A DNA stretch of 64,000 nucleotides from JAEUQQ01 sp963697285 (GCA_963697285.1 CAVONI010000011.1:620001-684000), one strand, 5' to 3'; counted from the first letter of the stretch, positions 27,403 through 37,179 are shown. A program made the numbers and translations. The notes: generated from the sequence alone by a model not told the origin.

Positions 27403-28587
27403 TCAGTTCAGGGTGCCGCGTCCCCAGCAGATGTCACACACGGTGGCGTCGAGTCCGCTCTTGAGCGCCTCGAGCGTCGGCGCGAGCGCGTCGGCGAAGG
27501 TGAGGATCTCCGGACCACCGTCCCACTGCGCAAGCACGTGGCGCAGCAACGCCCGGCGCTCATCGTGCACCGAACTGGCCGGGCGCACGGCGATTTCCGG
27601 ACGCCGTGCGGTGACGATGCGCGTGGCGTCCTCCAGGGCGGCGTAACTGGCCAACAAGGCGTCGACGGCCACGAAGGCCCACGTGATCGCGTTGCCGCGC
27701 TCGGCGGCCGCCGTCATCGCCAACGCGAGGCCCAGCGCGTCGGCGTGGGCTTCCTGCTCGACCGTCCACGACAGGGCGTGCAGCGACTCACCGTGCAGCA
27801 GGTGCTCGCGATGCGGGGCCGACAGGTGGTCGCCGCCTGCGAGGCGGGCGTACTCGCGGCCCACGATGAAGAGTTCCATGCAATCGCAGAGTTCACCAGC
27901 GGCCGGCTCGCACGCGGGATCGAGCGCGTAGCCCGGCGCGTGGATGGGGCTGCCCTGGATGCTGGCGACCATCAGTTCCGAGAAGCGCCTGACCGCGGCC
28001 GCGCCAGGCGTGCCGTGCACGCGCCAGGTCGAGGGGTCGGGTGCCACGAGGTACTCGTCTTCTTCGTCGAAGCCAAACGGCAGCGCCTGCGCGATGGCTT
28101 TCGAGAGCTGGTTCACGTAGGTCAGCATGTGCCCGTCGAGGACGAGCACGACCTCCTGCGTCTGCGGCACACGCAGCATCAGCGGCTCGAGCAACTGGGT
28201 GGGCAGCGTGCCGACGAGGGGCGTCACCGGCATCGACAGGCCGAGGCGCCTGGCGGCGCCCTCGATCGACGTCTTCAGGTCGCGAAGGATGGCGTACTGG
28301 TGTGGACGCTCGAAGCGCGTCGGCCGCGGGGTCCGCTCGTCGCGCGCGAGTCCTTCGAAGATCGCCGACCGGTAGCGCTCGAACTCCAGCGGCGGCAAGG
28401 CGACCTGCATCTGCTGCAGGCGCGCCGGAATCACGTGCTGCTGGCCGGCGAGTTCCTTCCGCTGCACGGCCTCGGCGCTGACACCCAGCGACGTGTAGAT
28501 GCGCTCCTGGACGCCTTCGAGGAAGGCTTCGGCAGGAGTCTGCGTGATGAGCCCGGATCCACGGGGATCCAGCGGCGTGTGTGGCAT
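27403..28587 (-). CDS. Unrecognised protein with a degenerate metallopeptidase-like core
   Basis: The 394-residue protein starts at the ATG at 28587. The first half has LLEPLMLRVPQTQEVVLVLDG and helices; the second half has ELFIVGREYARLAGGDHL (about 255-272) and, about 30 residues later, VEQEAHADALGLALAM. This pairing resembles zinc peptidases in which a GHEYxH helix is followed by an ExxAD helix, but both HExxH histidines are Arg here (REYAR). It ends with a CDICWG motif. It is therefore likely non-catalytic or a different family. No signal peptide or membrane segment. Confidence 0.55.
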   Translation of the reverse strand: MPHTPLDPRGSGLITQTPAEAFLEGVQERIYTSLGVSAEAVQRKELAGQQHVIPARLQQMQVALPPLEFERYRSAIFEGLARDERTPRPTRFERPHQYAILRDLKTSIEGAARRLGLSMPVTPLVGTLPTQLLEPLMLRVPQTQEVVLVLDGHMLTYVNQLSKAIAQALPFGFDEEDEYLVAPDPSTWRVHGTPGAAAVRRFSELMVASIQGSPIHAPGYALDPACEPAAGELCDCMELFIVGREYARLAGGDHLSAPHREHLLHGESLHALSWTVEQEAHADALGLALAMTAAAERGNAITWAFVAVDALLASYAALEDATRIVTARRPEIAVRPASSVHDERRALLRHVLAQWDGGPEILTFADALAPTLEALKSGLDATVCDICWGRGTLN

Positions 28588-28837
28588 TGACAGTATCCGG
28601 CGCGAGTACGGGTTTGGGGGAACCGCTGCCTGACGTCGGTGGCTCCCGCGCAGCAGCGCTGCCCGCGAGCCGACGGCGACAACACCCCCATAATCGGCGG
28701 TCAACGCAAGAGCCTGAACGCACACCGGCGCGCACCGGGTGCGCGGCCTGCGCACAGGATCACGCCTGGCGCGGCCATGCCCCTGGCCGCCTGCCGCAGG
28801 GCCGCCGGTCGCGGCTGTGCGATGGCGCGGGCGGGGA

Positions 28838-29224
28838 TCAGGGCACGTACGCGATGGCGTCGATCTCGACGCGCAGTCCGGTGCCGGGCAGGGCCGCAGC
28901 CTGGATGGTCGTCCGCGCGGGCCGGTGATCCCCGAAGGCGCGCGCGTACGCCTCGTTCATCTTCGGAAACTCATGCATGTCCATGAGGAACACGCCACAG
29001 CGCAGGACGCACTGCAGGTTCGATCCGGCTGCCTTCAGGATCGTCTCGACGTTCTTGAGGCACTGGGCGGTCTGCTCGGCCACGTCGTCGCTCACGAGCG
29101 TTCCCGTGGCGGGGTCCGTGGCGCCCTGCCCCGACACGAAGACGAGGCGCTCGAACTGCATGCCGGGCGAGTAGGGACCAACGGGGACGGGCAGGTTCTC
29201 GGCACGAACGGGGCGATGCGACAT
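28838..29224 (-). CDS. RidA/YjgF family enamine/imine deaminase
   Basis: The 128-residue protein is standard length. It has VGPYSPGMQFERLVFVSGQG near the N-terminus, NVETILKAAGSNLQCVLR in the middle, and RPARTTIQAAALPGTGLRVE at the end, with the catalytic arginine in RPARTT and the glutamate in VEIDAIAY. RidA proteins hydrolyse reactive 2-aminoacrylate and other enamines made by PLP enzymes. It lies 9 bp after the histidine-phosphatase stop and in the same run as an ornithine cyclodeaminase, whose chemistry also passes through imines. Confidence 0.9.
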   Translation of the reverse strand: MSHRPVRAENLPVPVGPYSPGMQFERLVFVSGQGATDPATGTLVSDDVAEQTAQCLKNVETILKAAGSNLQCVLRCGVFLMDMHEFPKMNEAYARAFGDHRPARTTIQAAALPGTGLRVEIDAIAYVP

Positions 29225-29233
29225 GGGCGGGCC

Positions 29234-29749
29234 TCAGTAGCGCAGTCGAAGGAAGGTCGGCGTCGCACCTGCGCCCGGCACGACGACGAAGAGGTTGTCG
29301 TACTCATCGGGGGCAATCGTAATCGCGTTGGCCGCGCCCAGCGCCGCGACGATGAGCGGCGCCGAGTCGGAGTGCGCGGCGACCACGACGACATCGTTCG
29401 CGTGCTTCGCCCGGAGGGTCGCCACCAGGCCGGCGATGTCCTTCGACTGCACCTGCTGCACGGGCAGCGTCATCGCCGACGCCAGCGGCGCGACTGTCTG
29501 CTGCGTACGCTGCCACTGTGTCGCGTAGATGGTGCTGACACCGGCATCCTTGAGAATGGCGGCCAGGCGCACCGCGCGGGCCCTCCCCGCGTCTGACAGT
29601 GGCGCGTCGGGGCTGTCGTCGAGGCGCTCGGCATGGCGGACGACGAACACGGCCTTCTGCGCGCTCGCGACGGCGGGAACCGCCAGGATCGCGCAGGCTC
29701 CCGCGGCAACGAGGAGCCTGCGGCAGGTCCTGATCGTTTCGGTCATCAT
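29234..29749 (-). CDS. Secreted histidine phosphatase
   Basis: About 171 residues. A signal peptide (LLVAAGACAILAVPAVASA) is followed by VFVVRHAERLDD, the RHG/RHA phosphatase signature, and VAAHSDSAPLIVAALG with the second catalytic histidine. Length and export suggest a small periplasmic phosphatase of the phosphoglycerate-mutase superfamily; the substrate is unknown. The start chosen is the ATG at 29749 (an ATG-ATG pair) because the upstream residues are not signal-like. Confidence 0.82.
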   Translation of the reverse strand: MMTETIRTCRRLLVAAGACAILAVPAVASAQKAVFVVRHAERLDDSPDAPLSDAGRARAVRLAAILKDAGVSTIYATQWQRTQQTVAPLASAMTLPVQQVQSKDIAGLVATLRAKHANDVVVVAAHSDSAPLIVAALGAANAITIAPDEYDNLFVVVPGAGATPTFLRLRY

Positions 29750-29815
29750 CGGGTCGTCCTTCGTGACAGTCGTCACAGTGGAACGGAACTGGAACACCTT
29801 GATCGCTGTCCTCGC

Positions 29816-31051
29816 CTACGGGTGACGTGGAGCTGCGTGCGGCTCGGGCGACAACAGCTCGCTGGCCAACTTCTCGAGGAAATAGCCCACGTCGGTGACC
29901 AGGCCGATCGCCTGCATGGTGCCGCGGTTGCTCAGCTTGGTGGGCACGGCTTCGGTCATGTCCACACACACCGTCCGGACGTTCGCCGGCAGCAGGTTGC
30001 CCACGGCGATCGCGTGCAGCGCCGACGCGAGCATCAGGCAGGTCCCGGCGCCATCGAGTGCACGCATGTAGGCCTTCTGCGCGGCCACGACGTCGGTGAT
30101 GACATCCTTCAGCGGGCCATCGTCGCGGATGGATCCGGCAAGGACGAACGGGATGGGACGCTTCACGCACTCGTACATCACGCCCGAGGTCACGACGCCG
30201 GCCTCGACCGCCTGGCGGACGCCGCCCTGCCGGTTCACCGCGTTGATCGCAAAGAGGTGGTGCCGGTTGCCGCCCTCCACCGCGCGTCCGCTCAGCTGGC
30301 AGATGCCGAGCGAGGTCTTGAGGATCGACTTCTCCATGTCGTGCACGGCGAACGCGTTCCCGGTGAGGATGACGTCGATCCAGCCCTCGCGCACGAGTCG
30401 CGCGAGGGAGACGTCGCCCCCGCTGTGCACGATGGCGGGTCCGGCGACCAGCACGATCCGCTCGCCCTTCTCGCGTGTGCGCCGCATCTCGTGCGCCGTG
30501 CTGCGGATGGCAATGCTCTTGTTGATCTCGGCCGACAGGTCGTTCGACATGAAGCCGAACACGCTGTAGTCGCGGCTGCGTTCCGGTGGCTTCACGCGGA
30601 TGCCTTGCCCGCGCAGCGCCACGGGTTCGCCCTGCTTGACGTGCCCCTGCTTCACGCAGGTCGGCTCGCCGCCTCGCATGACGACCGCGCAGTCCATCCG
30701 CTGGTCGGCCACGCCGCGCCACGTCCCGTCGATCCTGACGTACGTGTGGAAGTTGGTCGTCGCGTAGAACTCGTCGGGCAGCACGCCGTCGGCCTCGGCC
30801 GGCGCGAACTGGACGTCGCCGACGACCTTCTGCGCACCGAGGTACGACAGCCCCTCGAGGATGGTCTCGAGCGTGGCGGGGTCGGGTGCGCCAACCTCGA
30901 TGCGGGCGAACGACGGCGCGTCGTTGCTCTTGCCGACCGAGAACTCGAGCACTTCGAACTCGCCGCCGTCCTCGACGATGCGGTTGAAGACCCGACGCAG
31001 GATGTCGGAGTCGATGATGTGGCCTTCGACGGTGATCAGTTCTCGCACCAT
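29816..31051 (-). CDS. LOR/SDH-type ornithine cyclodeaminase (archaeal type)
   Basis: The 411-residue protein starts MVRELITVEGHIIDSDILRR. It matches the TIGR00300 family: an N-terminal LOR/SDH-like domain, then a nucleotide-binding region with VLVAGPAIVHSGGD and LTGNAFAVHDMEKSI, and a C-terminal stretch GTCLMLASALHAIAVGNLLP. Family members include the archaeal ornithine cyclodeaminase and the C-terminal half of cyanobacterial AgrE/ArgZ, converting ornithine to proline plus ammonia with NAD. Here it stands alone, without the arginine-dihydrolase domain. The ABC exporter gene ends 22 bp upstream, so they may share a transcript. Confidence 0.8.
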   Translation of the reverse strand: MVRELITVEGHIIDSDILRRVFNRIVEDGGEFEVLEFSVGKSNDAPSFARIEVGAPDPATLETILEGLSYLGAQKVVGDVQFAPAEADGVLPDEFYATTNFHTYVRIDGTWRGVADQRMDCAVVMRGGEPTCVKQGHVKQGEPVALRGQGIRVKPPERSRDYSVFGFMSNDLSAEINKSIAIRSTAHEMRRTREKGERIVLVAGPAIVHSGGDVSLARLVREGWIDVILTGNAFAVHDMEKSILKTSLGICQLSGRAVEGGNRHHLFAINAVNRQGGVRQAVEAGVVTSGVMYECVKRPIPFVLAGSIRDDGPLKDVITDVVAAQKAYMRALDGAGTCLMLASALHAIAVGNLLPANVRTVCVDMTEAVPTKLSNRGTMQAIGLVTDVGYFLEKLASELLSPEPHAAPRHP

Positions 31052-31072
31052 GGCTATGCGTTGCGCGGGCGC

Positions 31073-32882
31073 CTACGCCCGCGCCTCCTCGAGTGAAAGG
31101 GCGGCCGCGCCCGGCACCTGGCGCAGGGGGCGCCGCTCGCCGATCTGTTGCCGCCACATGGCGAAGTACAGGCCCTTGAGTTCGAGCAGCTCGTCGTGGC
31201 TGCCCGATTCGACGATGCGGCCCCGCTCGAGCACGTGGATGATGTCGGCGTGCATGACGGTCGAGAGCCGGTGGGCGATGAGGATCGTGATCACGTCGGT
31301 GCCCGACGTGACGCTGCGGATGGTCTGCGTGATGTCGTCTTCGGTGAGCGAATCGAGTGCCGACGTCGCCTCGTCGAAGACCAGCAGGTCGGGCTGCCGC
31401 AGCAGCGCCCGCGCGATCGAGAGCCGCTGCTTCTCGCCTCCCGACACCTTGACGCCCCCCTCGCCGATCACCGAGTCGAGCCCCTTGTCGGCGCGCGCCA
31501 GCAACGACTCGCACGACGCCTTCCGCAGGACGTCGAGACAGTCGGCGTCTGAGGCGGCCGGGTTGACGAAGAGCAGGTTCTCGCGGATGGTGCCCGAGAA
31601 CAGCTGCGTGTCCTGCGTGACGAAGCCGATGCGCTCGCGCAACCGCTCGAGATCGACGCGGTCGTGCGGATGCTCGTTGTACTCGATGTGCCCCGACCTG
31701 GGGCGATACAATCCGACGAGCAGCTTCACCAGCGTGGTCTTGCCCGATCCCGACGGCCCGACGAAGGCGACCGTGCGGCCGCGCGACACCTCGAAGCTGA
31801 TGTCGGCGACGGCGTGCTGGGCGGCGGTGAGGTGCGTGAACGACACGTCGGCGAAGGCCAGGCGTGTCAGGCGGTCGATGACGATCGCATCGGGCGGCGT
31901 CACGTCGCGTGGCGTGTCGAGAATCGTCTGGAAGTTCGCGAGCGACGCCTCGGTCTCGCGGTACGCGTTCATCACGTTGCCGAGTTCCTGCAACGGCCCG
32001 AAGATGAAGAACGAGTAGATGAACAGCGAGAAGAACTCGCCGACGGTAATCTGCCGTTCGTGGATCAGGTAGAGCATCAGGAAGAGAATGCTCGTGCGCA
32101 GGAAGTTGACCGCGGTGCCCTGGATGAAGCTGAGGCTCCGCAGGTAGCGGACCTTCTTCAGTTCGAGCGTCAGGATCTTCCCGGTGGTGGCGTTGAGGCG
32201 CTTGATCTCCTGCTGGGCGAGCCCGAGGCTCTTGACCAGCTCGATGTTGCGCAGCGACTCGGTCGTCGATCCCGCCAGCGCGGTCGTTTCGGCGACGATC
32301 TGCTTCTGCATCACCTTGATGCGCCGGCTCAACACCGAGCTGATGATCGCCAGGATCGGGATGGTCGAGAAGTACACCGGCGCGATGATCCAGTGCACCG
32401 TGAAGGCGTAGACCATGACGAAGATGATCCCCACCAGCGTGACGAACAGGACGTTGATCGACATCGCGACGAGTTTTTCGACGTCCGTCCTGACCTTCTG
32501 GAGCTTCCCGAGCGTCTCGCCGGAGCGCTGATCCTCGAAGACCTGATAGGGCAGCTCGAGCGAGTGGCGCAGGCCGTCGGCGTACAGCTGCGCGCCGAGG
32601 CGCTGCGTGATGACGTTGATGAAGTAGTCCTGGAAGTTCTTGGCGACGCGCGACACGAAGGCCACGCCGACCGCCGCGCCGAGCAGGACGAGGACGCCCC
32701 GGAAGAACTGTGCCGTCGTGTACTCGGTCGTACTTGGTCGCGTAGTTGTCGATGACGTAGCGGAAGATCAGCGGATCGAGCAGCGAGAAGACCTGGTTGA
32801 CGGCGGCGAGCAGGAGGGCAAGCGCCACCAGGCCCTTGTAGGCTTTCAGATACGAGAACAGGAGGCTCATGGGGTGCGCCAT
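31073..32882 (-). CDS. ABC exporter half-transporter (membrane domain fused to ATPase), frame broken near 32726
   Basis: About 602 residues. Six membrane helices begin with LLFSYLKAYKGLVALALLLA. The ATPase has Walker A GPSGSGKTT, a VSGGEKQRLSIARALL signature, Walker B LLVFDEATSALDS and the H-loop AHRLST. This is the type IV ABC (MsbA/LmrA-like) fold, which acts as a dimer exporting lipids or hydrophobic compounds. One extra base near 32726 splits the N-terminal 47 residues (ending NYATKY) from EYTTAQFFRG. The ATG at 32882 (behind GGAG) is preferred over 32870. A lytic transglycosylase is transcribed divergently 40 bp away. Confidence 0.88.
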
Positions 32883-32922
32883 CGTACTCCGAACGGCGTC
32901 GCCTCTGCTACGCTGGCGGCGC

Positions 32923-33849
32923 ATGCGCACGGCGTGGGTACCAGTCATCGCGGCGCTGGCCGTCGCCCTCGCCGCGGCGCCGGAGGCGGCTGGCCAGGCA
33001 AGCCCGGCCGCGTGCGGGCTCTCGGCCCTGCCGGGGCTGGCGGCTGCACGCGCGCGGGTGCCGACGGCGCCATCCGGCGAGCCGGGCATCGTGCTCACGG
33101 CGTTGCGGGCGGCATCGGCCGACGAGTTCCTCCACGTGGCGGCCGCCATCACGGGGCTCCCGGCAGAGGTGCCCGTGCTGGAACTGCTGCTCCGCGACCC
33201 GGGTGCGCGCCTGCCGTGCACGGCTGCGGTCAGGGCCCGTGACCGCTTGACGTATTCGCTGCTGCTCGGCGGGTACTCCGCACGCGAGATCGCCGACATC
33301 GTGTCGGGGAGGCTCGCGAAGGGCGACCTGGACACGGCGCAGCGGCTGCTGATGGCCGGCCACGACGAGTCGGCCGTCGCGGCATTCCTCGACCGCGCGA
33401 TCGCGCGGCGGCGACAGGCGACGGCGGTGGGATCGCCATCTCGGCCGCAGCGTCAGCCCCCGGTCGTCGCCGAGGCGGGGGTGCACGACGTCATCCGGCG
33501 ATTCGCGCGGCAGTACCAGGTGGATCCCGACCTCGTGATCGCCATGATGGCGGCTGAGTCGGGGGGCGACGCCGATGCCGTGTCGGCGAAGGGTGCCGTC
33601 GGCCTGCTGCAACTCATGCCCGCGACGGCCCGGATGCTCGGCGTCGATCCCGCCGACCCTGTCGACAACCTGCGTGGCGGCATCGCGTATCTCGCCGGAC
33701 TGCTCGCCCAGTTCGGCAACACGCGCGACGCCCTGATCGCCTACAACGCCGGCCCCTCGCACGCCGCCCGCGTCCGCACGGGCCTGGCCGTGCTCTACGG
33801 CGAAACCCGGCGCTACCTCGACACCATCCGCCGCCTCCACCCGTTCTGA
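32923..33849 (+). CDS. Lytic transglycosylase (SLT/MltC type)
   Basis: The 308-residue protein has a signal peptide (VIAALAVALAAAPEAAG), a helical middle of about 150 residues, and a C-terminal SLT domain: PDLVIAMMAAESGGDADAVS with the catalytic glutamate, KGAVGLLQLMPATARMLG, and ALIAYNAGPSHAARVRTG. It should cleave peptidoglycan glycan strands in the periplasm, forming anhydromuropeptides. The ATG at 32923 directly precedes the signal peptide. TACGCT at 32909-32914 is a possible -10 very close to the start. Confidence 0.9.
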   Translation: MRTAWVPVIAALAVALAAAPEAAGQASPAACGLSALPGLAAARARVPTAPSGEPGIVLTALRAASADEFLHVAAAITGLPAEVPVLELLLRDPGARLPCTAAVRARDRLTYSLLLGGYSAREIADIVSGRLAKGDLDTAQRLLMAGHDESAVAAFLDRAIARRRQATAVGSPSRPQRQPPVVAEAGVHDVIRRFARQYQVDPDLVIAMMAAESGGDADAVSAKGAVGLLQLMPATARMLGVDPADPVDNLRGGIAYLAGLLAQFGNTRDALIAYNAGPSHAARVRTGLAVLYGETRRYLDTIRRLHPF

Positions 33850-33894
33850 CGCCCCCCGTTGTCGAAAAGACGCTGTCGCACTGAAATCCCAGCC

Positions 33895-34070
33895 AATTGG
33901 GGTCAGACCCCAATTCCCCAGCGGTGACATTGCGGAAACGCCAGGCGGCACGGGTGTCGCCGCGCGATTTGCGAGGACGGGCCTGTCGCGCGCGCCTGGG
34001 TGACTCGTCTGGTTGCCGTTCTCGGCGCCGAACAGGCCGCCGCCCGCGCGAATTGGGGTCTGACCCCAAA
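33895..34070. repeat. Inverted pair of GGGGTC palindromes (REP/RAYT-like remnant)
   Basis: GGGGTCAGACCCC flanked by AATT lies at 33895-33915, and its reverse complement GGGGTCTGACCCC, again after AATT, at 34051-34070. The 135 bp between them has no good frame. Paired inverted palindromes of this kind resemble REPIN elements mobilised by RAYT transposases; no transposase remains here. Confidence 0.7.
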
Positions 34071-34101
34071 GGACGGGCGGGGGCGGGAGGGAAACGGGGG
34101 G

Positions 34102-34926
34102 TTACACGAAGAAGTCGGGGAGAAGTTGGCTTTCGGTCACGCCGGGCGGAAGGTATTTGGCGAAGTCGGTTTCGCCGGCGGAACGCAGCACCTCGTCGTC
34201 GATGCAGAAGTGCCCGGTGAAGGTCTTCGCATCGCGCGTCAGGATGACGTGCGCGGCGTCGGCCATGATCTCCGGCGTCCGACAGCACTGCCGCAGGGCG
34301 TCGCCGCCGATCAGCGCGATCGCGGCGGTGTCGATCGCCGTCCGTGGCCACAGGGCGTTGAACGCCACGCCGGCCTCGCGGAACTCGCCCGCCATGCCGA
34401 GCACGCAGAGGCTCATCCCGAACTTGGCCATCGAATACGCCACGTGCGGCGCGAACCAGCGCTCCTCGAAGTTGAGGGGCGGCGACAGGTTCAGCACGTG
34501 CGGGTTCGCCGCCTTCACCAGGTGCGGGAGGCACTTCTGCGAGCACAGGAAGGTGCCCCGCACGTTGACCTGGTGCATCAGGTCGAAGCGCTTCATCGCC
34601 GTGTCGAGCGTGCTCGTCAACTGGATGGCCGACGCGTTGTTCACCAGGATGTCGATCCCCCCGAAGATGCCGACGGCCTTGGCCACGGCATCCTCGACCT
34701 GGCCTTCGTCGCGCACGTCGACGACGAGCGGCAGCGCCTTGCCGCCTGCGCGCTCGACGTCCTCGGCGGCCGAGTAGATGGTTCCCGGCAGCTTCGGATG
34801 CGGGTCAGCGGTCTTGGCGGCGATGACGACGTTGGCGCCGTCGCGGGCCGCGCGCACGGCGATCGCGTGACCGATGCCGCGGCTCGCGCCCGTGATGAAG
34901 AGGGTCTTGCCTGCCAGCGTGTGCAT
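34102..34926 (-). CDS. Short-chain dehydrogenase, HSDL2-like
   Basis: The 274-residue protein is a classical SDR: FITGASRGIGHAIAVRAARD (TGxxxGIG, about 9-28), ILVNNASAIQLTSTLDT, and the catalytic YSMAK near 180. A long C-terminal segment with TGHFCIDDEVLRSAG and AKYLPPG matches the hydroxysteroid dehydrogenase-like 2 subgroup. It should oxidise or reduce a hydroxyl/keto group with NAD(P); the lipid-like substrate is inferred from the subgroup. The ATG at 34926 is divergent from the Nudix gene. Confidence 0.85.
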   Translation of the reverse strand: MHTLAGKTLFITGASRGIGHAIAVRAARDGANVVIAAKTADPHPKLPGTIYSAAEDVERAGGKALPLVVDVRDEGQVEDAVAKAVGIFGGIDILVNNASAIQLTSTLDTAMKRFDLMHQVNVRGTFLCSQKCLPHLVKAANPHVLNLSPPLNFEERWFAPHVAYSMAKFGMSLCVLGMAGEFREAGVAFNALWPRTAIDTAAIALIGGDALRQCCRTPEIMADAAHVILTRDAKTFTGHFCIDDEVLRSAGETDFAKYLPPGVTESQLLPDFFV

Positions 34927-34962
34927 GGTGACTCGGCTCGTGTGAGGGCGTCCCGGGACGAT

Positions 34963-34982
34963 GCGCGACGCGCGCGTCGCGC
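34963..34982. promoter_or_regulatory. Inverted repeat in a divergent promoter region
   Basis: GCGCGACG-CGCG-CGTCGCGC is a perfect 8-bp inverted repeat in the 84-bp gap between the divergent SDR and Nudix genes. It could be an operator shared by both, or simply a GC-rich hairpin. TATGCT at 34994-34999 is a possible -10 for the Nudix gene. Confidence 0.3.
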
Positions 34983-35010
34983 GCTATGCGGCGTATGCTA
35001 TCACCGCCTC

Positions 35011-35655
35011 ATGCACTTCGCGTTCGACGACACCATCAGCGCCCTGCGCGTCGCACTCACCGCTCGCTTGCCCGGTCTCGAGGCGCAGCGCCGGATGGCG
35101 CCGCGTCCCCGCCGCGACTGGCGCCCCGGAGAGATCCCCGACGGTGTGCGCGACGCCGCGGCGGTCGTGCTCGTCTATCCGGTCGATGGCCGCGCCACCC
35201 TCGCGCTGACGCAGCGCGCCGAGGCGCTGCGCCTGCACGCGGGACAAGTGTCGCTACCCGGCGGACGCCTCGAGCCCGGCGAGACCGCGGTCGCCGCCGC
35301 CCTCCGCGAGGCCCACGAAGAAGTGGGCGCCGATCCCACGGCCCTCACCTGCCTCGGAGCCCTCACGGCGCTGCACATCCCGGTCAGCGGGCACCTGCTG
35401 CAACCGATCGTCGCCGCCTCGTGCACGCGCCCCGACTTCCTGGCGCACGACGGCGAGGTCGCCCGCATCATCGAAGCCCCGCTCGCTGCGCTGGCGGATC
35501 CCGCCACGCGCGAGCTCCGCCATTGGGTGCACGACGGAATCGATTTCACGATCCCGGGATTCGCGGTCGATGACGTGTTCGTGTGGGGGGCCACCGGGAT
35601 GGTGCTCGCCGAGTTCATGGCCCTGTTCGGCGTGGACGTCACGGTGGACGCGTGA
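35011..35655 (+). CDS. Nudix hydrolase, probable CoA pyrophosphatase
   Basis: The 214-residue protein has a complete Nudix box beginning GGRLEPGETAVAAALREAHE and ending EVG (about 89-111). It is preceded by LHAGQVSLPGG, matching the UPF0035/NudL signature of CoA pyrophosphatases. These cut CoA or acyl-CoA into phosphopantetheine and 3',5'-ADP. The ATG at 35011 begins MHFAFDDTISALRVALTARL. The amidohydrolase gene starts 51 bp downstream and may be co-transcribed. Confidence 0.85.
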   Translation: MHFAFDDTISALRVALTARLPGLEAQRRMAPRPRRDWRPGEIPDGVRDAAAVVLVYPVDGRATLALTQRAEALRLHAGQVSLPGGRLEPGETAVAAALREAHEEVGADPTALTCLGALTALHIPVSGHLLQPIVAASCTRPDFLAHDGEVARIIEAPLAALADPATRELRHWVHDGIDFTIPGFAVDDVFVWGATGMVLAEFMALFGVDVTVDA

Positions 35656-35706
35656 GTCGCGCGTCAGTCGCGCTACACTGATACCACGATTCCCCGGAGC
35701 TGAACC

Positions 35707-37177
35707 GTGTCAACAGTCCTGCGACCTTCTCGTGCTGCCAGTGGTGCGCTTTCCGCACGCGTGTTGCTCGCGGCAGTGTGCAGCGCGACCCTCGTCCACG
35801 TGCCACCCGTGGCGGCCCGGGACACGCAGCCGGCCCCACAGGCGCCACCGCAGCCGTCTCGCGCCTCATCCACACCCACGTTCGGCCGCACAGGACCGTT
35901 CGCCATCGTTGGGGTTTCCGTCATTCCGATGGATCAGGCACGCACGCTCACCGATCACACGGTGATTGTCCGCGACGGGGTCATCATCGCGATGGGCCCG
36001 ACGGCATCGACGACTGTGCCCGCCGGCGCAGCGCGCATCGACGGCGCAGGCAGGTTCCTCATCCCCGGGCTCGCCGAGATGCACGCACACGTGCCCGGCG
36101 GCCAGGCGACCGAGGCCGACATCACGCGCGTCCTCGAGCTATACGCTCTCAACGGCGTCACGACCGCGCGCAGCATGCTGGGACATCCGCGCCATCTCGA
36201 CTGGAAGGCGCGCGCCGAGCGCGGCGAGATCCTCAGCCCCCGCCTGCTCACCTCGGGACCGTCGTTCAACGGCAACAGCGTTCCCACCCCCGAAGCGGCC
36301 ATCGCGATGGTCGAGGCGCAGAAGGCGGCAGGCTACGACTTCCTGAAGATCCACCCGGGAATCGCCAACGACGTGTTCACAGCGCTCGCCGAGACCGCCA
36401 GCCGCGTCGGGCTCCGCTTCGCGGGCCACGTGCCGCTCGCCGTCGGGCTCGAGCGTGCGCTCGACCTGAAGTTCGACACCATCGACCACGTCGACGGCTA
36501 CATCGAGGCGCTCACGCCGCCCGGCGCACCGCTCAAGCCGACCGAGTCGCAGTGGTTCGGCGTCAATCTCGTCGTGCAGGCCGAGCGCTCGCGCCTCGCG
36601 GGCCTCGTTGCACGCACGAAGGCAGCCGGCACGTGGATCGTCCCGACCCAGAGCCTCTTCGAACACGGGTCGAATGCCGTGACACCCGACGAACTGGCCT
36701 CGTGGCCAGAGATGCGGTGGGTGGGCCCGCAGCAACTTGCGCAGTGGATCGAGAACAAGCGCACGTTCCTCGGCGAACTACACGCCGGCCACGCGCCAGG
36801 CCTTCCTCGACCTGCGGCGGCACATCATCGGCGTGCTGCACCGCGAGGGAGTGAAGATGCTGCTCGGCTCCGACGCGCCCCAGGTCTGGAACGTGCCCGG
36901 CTTTGCGACGCACCGGGAACTCGAGTACATGGTGGCATCGGGCATCTCGCCATGGGACGCGCTGGCCATGGGCACGCGCAACGTGGCGGAGTTCCTGGGG
37001 CGCACCGCGACGTCTGGGTCAATCGCCGTCGGCAAGCGCGCCGATCTGGTGCTGCTCGGCGGAAACCCGCTGACCGACATCCGCGCGTCGTCGCGGATCG
37101 AGGGGCTGGCCGTGGGTGGCCGCTGGATCACGGCCGCGGAACGCACCGCGCGTCTCGACATGCTCAGGCTGCGCTGA
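35707..37177 (+). CDS. Exported amidohydrolase (imidazolonepropionase-like), frame broken near 36773
   Basis: About 490 residues. The GTG start at 35707 follows a GGAG; a signal peptide (VLLAAVCSATLVHVPPVAA) follows. The metal-binding MHAHVPGG, LKIHPGI and FAGHVPLAV segments and LLGSDAPQVWNVPG with the catalytic aspartate are present, as is the C-terminal GKRADLVLLGGNPLTDIR. These are cyclic amidohydrolase/prolidase-type features. One extra base near 36773 separates the two parts (RTFLG before, NYTPATRQAFLDLRR after). The substrate is unknown; related exported enzymes cleave peptides or cyclic amides. Confidence 0.83.
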
Positions 37178-37179
37178 TC

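Noticed and set aside
29304..33335. A 1343-codon open frame on the minus strand
   Set aside because: Arg/Ala/Pro-rich shadow of the cyclodeaminase and ABC genes; only a short piece (MAHPMSLLFSYLKAYKGL onward) is real, as the N-terminus of the ABC exporter.
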